In this document: positions 32,451 to 37,459 of the stretch, piece by piece
How the letters are laid out: each line of letters opens with the position of its first letter
Numbering within the stretch: position 1 is the stretch's first letter
Source of the DNA: an uncultured Duganella sp.
GTDB lineage: Bacteria; Pseudomonadota; Gammaproteobacteria; Burkholderiales; Burkholderiaceae
Assembly: GCA_946482335.1 (NCBI GenBank)
Contig: CAMLRG010000028.1
Location: forward strand, 1-37,459
Direction of reading: 5' to 3'
Length of the DNA stretch: 37,459 bases
The notes under the pieces: generated by a model
What the model saw: only the letters and a program-made list of their open reading frames with translations
Told to the model about the DNA's origin: nothing
The model's database searches: none
Position numbers and translations under genes: made by a program

Positions 32451-34484
32451 ATGAGCAAAGCAATTCCATGCGTCTTGATGCGCGCAGGCACTTCGCGCGG
32501 CCCCTTTTTCCTGCGCGAATGGCTGCCGGAGGATGAAGAGATCCGCAACCAGGTCCTGGTCGGCGCCATTGGCGCCTCCGACCCGCTCCAGCTCGACGGG
32601 GTGGGCGGCGGCAGTACCCTCAACAGCAAAGTGGCCATCGTATCGCGCTCGGCGCGGCCGGACTGCGACCTCGACTACCTGTTCGCCCAGGTCGGCGTCG
32701 GCCAGCGCTCGGTGGACACCCGCCCCAACTGCGGCAATATGCTGGCCGGCGTGCTGCCCTTCGCGCTCGAACAAGGCTTGATCGAGGCCGGCGATGGTAC
32801 CACCACGGCGCGCGTGTACAACGTCAACACCGGGGCGCGCATCGAAGTCACGGTGCAGACGCCGGGCCGGCGCATCACCTACGACGGCGATGCGCGCATC
32901 GACGGCGTGCCCGGCACGGCCGCGCCGATCCACCTCAATTTCCTCGATGCCTGGGGCGCCGTCACCGGCAGCGTGTTCCCGACCGGTCAGCGCATCGACC
33001 ATATCGACGGGGTGGCGGTGACCTGCATCGACGCCGCCATGCCCCTGATGATCGTGCGCGCGGCCGACCTCGGCGTGAGCGGCGGCGAAAGCCCGGGCGA
33101 GCTCGATGCCAACGCGGCCCTGCTGGAGCGGCTGGAAGCGCTGCGCCGCAAGGCCGGTGCCATGATGGGGCTGGGCGATGTGGCCGACAGCGTGGTGCCC
33201 AAACCGGTCCTGGTCAGCGCCGGCGACCATGCCAACAGCCTGACCTCGCGCTACTTCACGCCGCGCCGCTGCCACGCGTCGCACGCGGTGACGGGGGCGA
33301 TCGGGGTGGCCAGTGCCTTCGCACTGCCAGGCACGGTGGCCAGCCGTCCCGACCCCTGCGCCGGCACGGGCACGATCTCGGTGCTGCACCCTTCGGGCCG
33401 CATCGACATCGAAGTCGAGGTGGAAGGCGAGGGCAGCGCCGCCAACATCCGGCGCGCTTCGCTGCTGCGCACGGCGCGCAAGATCCTGCAGGGGGAACTG
33501 CATATTCCCGACTACGTCATGTCGCGTCCCGGCGCCGCTGGGGCCAGGGCGCAGCAGGCGGCCGACCTGCCGGTATTCCCGGTCAAGCCGATCCGGCTGG
33601 TGCTGCCGACGCTGGCCGGCGGCGGCAACGACACCATGGCGCGCACCATCGCCGACAAGCTGGGCCGGCGCCTGGGCCAACCGGTCCTGATCGATACCCG
33701 GGCCGGCGCCAACGGCACCATCGCCGCCGAGTACGTGGCCGGCAGCGAACCGGACGGCCATACCCTGATGTTCGGCTACATCGCCACCCATGCCATGAAT
33801 CCCGCCCTGCAGAAGGTGCGCTACGACCCGCTGGCCGATTTCGCCCCGGTCGGGCTGGTGGCGTGCTCGCCCACCTTGCTGGTGGCCGGTCCCGGCGCCG
33901 GCGTGGCGACGGTCGGCGAACTGCTGGCGAAGCTGCGGCAGGAGCCCAACCGTTACCGCTATGCCTCGGCCGGCACCGGCACGGCGCCGCATTTTGCCGG
34001 CGCCATGTTCGCCCTGCACGCGGGCGCCGAAGTGCTGCACCAGCCTTATAACGGCGCCGCCAGCGCCATCGAGGCAGTGATGGCCGGCCAGGCCCAGTTC
34101 ATGTTCCCCAGCCTGTTTTCGGGGGCGCGCCCGATCAAGGGCGGCAAGCTGCGCGCGCTGGCCGTGGCCGGGCCGCGCCGCACCGCCATCCTGCCCGAGG
34201 TGCCCACGCTGCGCGAGGCCGGCATCGGCGGCGTCGACATCACGCAGTGGTATGCGCTGTTCGCGCCGGCCGGCACGCCGGGCCCGGTGATCGACAAGCT
34301 CAACAAGTGCCTGCAGGACGTCTTGCGCGACCCGCAGGTGGTCGCGCGGATTGCCGAGGATGGCGCGGAAGTGCAGGGCAGCTCGCCGGAACAGCTGCGG
34401 GCGCTGGTCGAAACCGAGCTGGCGAAATGGCAGGGCGTGGTGCGCGCGGCACGCCAGCTGGGGGAAGTGATCCTGCCGGATTGA
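32451..34484 (+). CDS. Fusion: PrpF-family isomerase/tautomerase plus Bug/TctC-type binding domain
   Basis: One uninterrupted frame of 677 residues carries two families. Residues 1 to about 358 are a PrpF-like isomerase with both catalytic residues of the family, Lys in GGGSTLNSKVAI (K60) and Cys in RPNCGNMLAG (C94), ending near GELHIPDYVMSRP. After a short linker (GAAGARAQQAADLPVF) residues 377-677 are a complete TctC/Bug domain (YPVKPIRL-like start, LAGGGNDTMARTIADKLG, GQPVLIDTRAGANG, PDGHTLMFGY, YASAGTGTAPHFA, WYALFAPAGTPGPVI). PrpF proteins isomerise aconitate-type double bonds or tautomerise 4-oxalomesaconate in the cytoplasm, whereas Bug proteins are periplasmic. The start (32451) gives no signal peptide, so the binding domain should remain in the cytoplasm. 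The linker looks like the end of a former signal peptide (ARAQQA), which suggests origin by deletion between two adjacent genes. Ribosome binding site is weak. Confidence 0.88.
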   Translation: MSKAIPCVLMRAGTSRGPFFLREWLPEDEEIRNQVLVGAIGASDPLQLDGVGGGSTLNSKVAIVSRSARPDCDLDYLFAQVGVGQRSVDTRPNCGNMLAGVLPFALEQGLIEAGDGTTTARVYNVNTGARIEVTVQTPGRRITYDGDARIDGVPGTAAPIHLNFLDAWGAVTGSVFPTGQRIDHIDGVAVTCIDAAMPLMIVRAADLGVSGGESPGELDANAALLERLEALRRKAGAMMGLGDVADSVVPKPVLVSAGDHANSLTSRYFTPRRCHASHAVTGAIGVASAFALPGTVASRPDPCAGTGTISVLHPSGRIDIEVEVEGEGSAANIRRASLLRTARKILQGELHIPDYVMSRPGAAGARAQQAADLPVFPVKPIRLVLPTLAGGGNDTMARTIADKLGRRLGQPVLIDTRAGANGTIAAEYVAGSEPDGHTLMFGYIATHAMNPALQKVRYDPLADFAPVGLVACSPTLLVAGPGAGVATVGELLAKLRQEPNRYRYASAGTGTAPHFAGAMFALHAGAEVLHQPYNGAASAIEAVMAGQAQFMFPSLFSGARPIKGGKLRALAVAGPRRTAILPEVPTLREAGIGGVDITQWYALFAPAGTPGPVIDKLNKCLQDVLRDPQVVARIAEDGAEVQGSSPEQLRALVETELAKWQGVVRAARQLGEVILPD

Positions 34485-34524
34485 GGCCCCTGCCATTGAT
34501 GCGAATTCCAAATCAAACTAAAAA

Positions 34525-34547
34525 AATTTTGCAATTTACAGATTAAT
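34525..34547. promoter_or_regulatory. LysR-type operator before tctC (box 2)
   Basis: AATTTTG-N7-CAGATT with following AAT matches box 1 (27022-27044) at 21 of 23 positions and also contains T-N11-A. It ends 56 bases before the tctC start, nearly the same distance as box 1 from the hydratase gene. It shows that tctCBA has its own promoter, probably under the same LysR regulator. Confidence 0.65.
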
Positions 34548-34603
34548 CGCAGTGCCGGACACTGTGTACAACAATAGCAACGATTTGCAACCAGGAGACC
34601 GAT

Positions 34604-35590
34604 ATGAAATACCCGCAACCATCCCTTCCCCTCCGCCGCGTGGCAGCGGCCGCTGCCCTGCTGGTCCTGGCGGGGGCCGCCGCGGCGCAGGATTATCCCA
34701 AGCGCGCGATCACCATGGTGGTGCCGTACGCCGCCGGCGGCGGCACCGACAACGTGGCGCGCGCGCTGGCCAAGGAAATGGCCGACAAGCTGGGGCAGGC
34801 CGTGGTGATCGACAACCGCGGCGGCGGCGGCGGCGCGATCGGCTCCAAGCTGGTCGCCAAGGCCGAAGCCGACGGCTACACCTTGCTGTTCGTGAGTTCC
34901 TCGTTCGTCACGCACGCCGCCACCGAGACCACCGCGTCCTACGACGTGGCCAAGGATTTCGCGCCGGTCGGCATGATCGGCAAGGCGCCGCTGATCCTGG
35001 TGGCGCACCGCAGCGCAGGGGCCAAGACCGTGCCGGAACTGATCGCCTCGTCGAAGAAGCGGCCGGAAGGCATCAACTTCGCGTCGTCCGGCCCCGGCAC
35101 CGTACTGCACTTGGCGGGGGAATTGTTCAAGCAGCGCACCGGTTCCAACATGACCCACGTCGCCTACAAGGGCAGCGGTCCGGCCACGGCGGATTTGCTG
35201 GCCGGCCGCACGCAAGTGTTCTTCACCACGGTCCCGGCGATGGTGCAGCACGTCAAGAGCGGCGCGGTCGACTTGCTGGCCGTGACCGGCGGCGAGCGTT
35301 CGCCGCTGTTCCCGAACGTGCCCACGGTGGCCGAAGGCGGCGTGCCCAAGTACAACATCACCACCTGGTGGGGCGTGCTGGCACCGGCCAAGACCCCGGC
35401 CCCCGTCGTCGCCAAGCTTAACAAGCTGATCAACGACATTGCCGCCTCCGAGTCGCTCAAGTCGCGCCTGGTCAGCGAAGGCGCGCAGCCGCACACCGGC
35501 ACCCCGGCGGAGTTCGGCGCCATGCTGGGGTCGGAACTGGCCTTGTGGCGCGACGTGGTGAAGGCCGCCAACCTCAAGGGCGTCAACTGA
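34604..35590 (+). CDS. tctC: TctC/Bug periplasmic solute-binding protein
   Basis: This 328-residue protein has an AGGAG ribosome binding site, a signal peptide (MKYPQPSLPLRRVAAAAALL, cleavage near AAA-QD) and the Bug family layout: YPKRAITMVVPYAAGGGTDNVAR, GQAVVIDNRGGGGGAIG (each seen in part), PDGYT-like ADGYTLLF, FASSGPGTVLHLAGELF and WWGVLAPAKTPAPVV. It captures a carboxylate in the periplasm and hands it to the TctBA membrane permease encoded next. Ligand is not readable, but the gene context favours a di- or tricarboxylate. It is a separate protein from the binding domain fused to PrpF just upstream. Confidence 0.92.
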   Translation: MKYPQPSLPLRRVAAAAALLVLAGAAAAQDYPKRAITMVVPYAAGGGTDNVARALAKEMADKLGQAVVIDNRGGGGGAIGSKLVAKAEADGYTLLFVSSSFVTHAATETTASYDVAKDFAPVGMIGKAPLILVAHRSAGAKTVPELIASSKKRPEGINFASSGPGTVLHLAGELFKQRTGSNMTHVAYKGSGPATADLLAGRTQVFFTTVPAMVQHVKSGAVDLLAVTGGERSPLFPNVPTVAEGGVPKYNITTWWGVLAPAKTPAPVVAKLNKLINDIAASESLKSRLVSEGAQPHTGTPAEFGAMLGSELALWRDVVKAANLKGVN

Positions 35591-35611
35591 CGGGAACGGG
35601 GAAGCATCGCC

Positions 35612-36073
35612 ATGAATACCTTTATCCGCAGTCCCAAGGACTTCTGGGCCGGCATCATGTTCCTCGCCATCGGCCTGGGCACGCTGTGCATCGGCCGCGA
35701 CTACGCCATGGGCACGGCCGGGCGCATGGGGCCGGGCTTTTTTCCGTCCATGCTGGGCTGGCTGCTGGCCGCCATCGGCGCCATCACGCTGATCGGCGCC
35801 TGCACCACGCGCGGGGCGCCGCTGGAACCGCTGGCCTGGAAGCATATGTTCCTGGTCCTGTCCGGCGTGCTGCTGTTCGGCTTCCTGGTGCGCGGTGCGG
35901 GCCTGGCGCTCGCCGTCCCGCTGCTGATCCTGACCAGCGCCCTGGCCAGTGCCAAATTCCGCTGGCAACCCACCATTGCCCTGGCCATCGGCGCCACCGT
36001 CTTTTGCGTGCTGCTGTTCGTGAAGGCGCTTGGTTTGCCGCTGCCCGTCGTCGGGCCCTGGTTCGGCGCGTAA
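35612..36073 (+). CDS. tctB: TctB small membrane subunit of tripartite tricarboxylate transporter
   Basis: This 153-residue protein has four predicted membrane helices (about residues 11-26, 43-62, 78-98 and a long C-terminal hydrophobic stretch at 99-145 that may be two). MGPGFFPSMLGWLLAAIG is the usual TctB segment after the first helix. It follows tctC by 21 bases and precedes tctA by 12, as in other tct operons. It is thought to support TctA in sodium- or proton-driven uptake. Confidence 0.9.
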   Translation: MNTFIRSPKDFWAGIMFLAIGLGTLCIGRDYAMGTAGRMGPGFFPSMLGWLLAAIGAITLIGACTTRGAPLEPLAWKHMFLVLSGVLLFGFLVRGAGLALAVPLLILTSALASAKFRWQPTIALAIGATVFCVLLFVKALGLPLPVVGPWFGA

Positions 36074-36085
36074 GGGGAGGACACG

Positions 36086-37459
36086 ATGGACATCCTATCC
36101 AACCTCGCGCTGGGCTTCGATACCGCCTTCACGCTGGCCAACCTGATGTACTGCCTGATCGGCGTGTTCGTCGGCACGGCGGTCGGGGTGCTGCCCGGCC
36201 TGGGGCCGACGGCCACCATCGCCATGCTGTTGCCGGTCACCTTCGGCCTGTCGCCGGTGTCGTCGCTGATCATGTTGTCGGGCATTTACTACGGCGCACA
36301 GTACGGCGGCTCCACCACGGCCATCCTGGTCAACCTGCCGGGCGAGGCATCGTCGGTGGTGACCGCGCTGGACGGCTACAAGATGGCGCGCAACGGCCAC
36401 GCCGGCCGCGCGCTGGCGACCGCCGCGCTGGCCTCCTTCTTCGCCGGCACCGTGGCGACCTGCCTGCTGGCGTGGTTCGCGCCGCCGCTGGCGGAGCTGG
36501 CGCTCAAATTCGGGCCGGCCGAATACTTTTCGCTGATGACGCTGGGCCTGGTGGCCTCGGTGGTGCTGGCCCACGGTTCGCTGGTGAAGGCCGTCGGCAT
36601 GGTGGTGGTGGGACTGATCTTCGGGCTGGTCGGCACCGACGTCAATTCGGGGGAGACGCGCTTCACCTTCGAACTGCCGCAACTAGCCGACGGCATCAAT
36701 TTCGTCATCGTCGCCATGGGCATGTTCGGCCTGGGCGAGATCATCCGGAACCTGGAAGACGAATCGGCCCGTACGCTGATGATGAAGAAGGTCGGCGGCC
36801 TGTTCCCGACCAGGGAAGACTTGCGGCGCATCCTGGCGCCGACCCTGCGCGGCACGGCGCTGGGCTCCCTGCTCGGCATCCTGCCGGGCGGCGGCGCCAT
36901 GCTGTCGTCGTTCGCGTCGTATTCGATCGAGAAGAAGGTGTCGCCCAACCGCGCGCAGTTCGGCCACGGCGCGATCGAAGGCGTGGCGGCGCCGGAGGCC
37001 GCCAACAACGCCGGTGCGCAAACGTCCTTCATCCCGATGCTGACGCTAGGCATCCCGTCCAATCCGGTGATGGCGCTGATGATCGGCGCCATGATCATCC
37101 AGGGCATCCAGCCGGGCCCCGGCGTGATTACCGAGCAGCCCATGCTGTTCTGGGGCGTGATCGCGTCGATGTGGATCGGGAACCTGTTCCTGGTGGTGCT
37201 GAACCTGCCGATGATCGGCCTGTGGGTGCGCATGATCATGGTGCCGTACCACTTCCTGTTCCCGGCCATCCTGCTGTTCTGTTCGATCGGCGTGTTCAGC
37301 CTGAACAACAGCGATTTCGACATCTACCTGATGGCGGGGTTCGGCCTGTTCGGCTACCTGTGCGCCAAGCTGGAATGCGAACCTGCCCCGCTGATGCTGG
37401 GCTTCATCATCGGGCCGATGATGGAGGAATACCTGCGCCGCGCGCTGCTGCTGTCGCGC
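36086..37459 (+). CDS. tctA: TctA large membrane subunit of tripartite tricarboxylate transporter (3' end outside window)
   Basis: The start at 36086 follows GGGGAGG. The frame stays open for 458 codons to the window edge, so a few dozen C-terminal residues are missing from the usual 500. It is a multi-span membrane protein with the TctA motifs GTAVGVLPGLGPTATIAMLLP, YYGAQYGGSTTAILVNLPGE and, in the second half, GILPGGGAMLSSFASY, APEAANNAGAQTSFIPMLTLGIP and IGPMMEEYLRR (each seen in part). The two related halves reflect the internal repeat of the family. It forms the translocation channel with TctB and receives ligand from TctC. Confidence 0.93.
   Translation, partial: MDILSNLALGFDTAFTLANLMYCLIGVFVGTAVGVLPGLGPTATIAMLLPVTFGLSPVSSLIMLSGIYYGAQYGGSTTAILVNLPGEASSVVTALDGYKMARNGHAGRALATAALASFFAGTVATCLLAWFAPPLAELALKFGPAEYFSLMTLGLVASVVLAHGSLVKAVGMVVVGLIFGLVGTDVNSGETRFTFELPQLADGINFVIVAMGMFGLGEIIRNLEDESARTLMMKKVGGLFPTREDLRRILAPTLRGTALGSLLGILPGGGAMLSSFASYSIEKKVSPNRAQFGHGAIEGVAAPEAANNAGAQTSFIPMLTLGIPSNPVMALMIGAMIIQGIQPGPGVITEQPMLFWGVIASMWIGNLFLVVLNLPMIGLWVRMIMVPYHFLFPAILLFCSIGVFSLNNSDFDIYLMAGFGLFGYLCAKLECEPAPLMLGFIIGPMMEEYLRRALLLSR

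Overview
The window is GC-rich DNA from a Gram-negative bacterium, most likely a betaproteobacterium of the Oxalobacteraceae (Massilia/Duganella-like). This is inferred from the Burkholderiales-type porin ending in Phe, the tripartite tricarboxylate (Tct/Bug) transporter genes, a VPLPA-type PEP-CTERM protein and the overall gene style; no rRNA or other phylogenetic marker is present. No tRNA, CRISPR array, insertion sequence or phage gene was seen.

Positions 1-25952 form a plant cell wall polysaccharide locus, best read as xyloglucan (with galactosylated and fucosylated side chains) utilisation. In order it holds: a GH42 beta-galactosidase (minus strand, cut by the left edge); a GH3 beta-glucosidase/beta-xylosidase; a membrane-anchored AraC-type regulator with a periplasmic domain; a XylR-type regulator (LacI-like sugar-binding domain plus AraC DNA-binding domain); a secreted GH74 xyloglucanase; a GH97 alpha-galactosidase-like enzyme; three consecutive GH74 lipoproteins; a PEP-CTERM protein; a second GH42 enzyme; and, on the minus strand, GH29 alpha-L-fucosidase followed by GH27 alpha-galactosidase. 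The GH74 enzymes would cut the glucan backbone, GH42/GH29/GH27/GH97 would trim side chains, and GH3 would finish the oligosaccharides. No GH31 alpha-xylosidase and no TonB-dependent receptor lies in the window.

Positions 26077-37459 form an organic-acid catabolic region. A divergent LysR regulator faces a tightly overlapping trio: MaoC/FAS1-like hydratase, CaiB-type CoA-transferase and CitE-like lyase. This is the set of activities known for itaconate/mesaconate breakdown to acetyl-CoA and pyruvate. It is followed by a fumarase/adenylosuccinate-lyase superfamily enzyme, a porin, an unusual in-frame fusion of a PrpF-type isomerase to a Bug/TctC solute-binding domain, and then tctC-tctB-tctA (tctA cut by the right edge). 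A near-identical 23-bp box lies before the hydratase gene and before tctC, which suggests that the LysR protein controls both transcription units.

The most interesting points are the PrpF-TctC fusion without a signal peptide, the membrane-tethered AraC regulator, the four GH74 genes, a 150-bp imperfect palindrome between two of them, the shared LysR-type boxes, recurrent TAGCGCT operator-like motifs, and several small leader ORFs, one of them upstream of an intrinsic terminator that sits just before the GH3 start codon.
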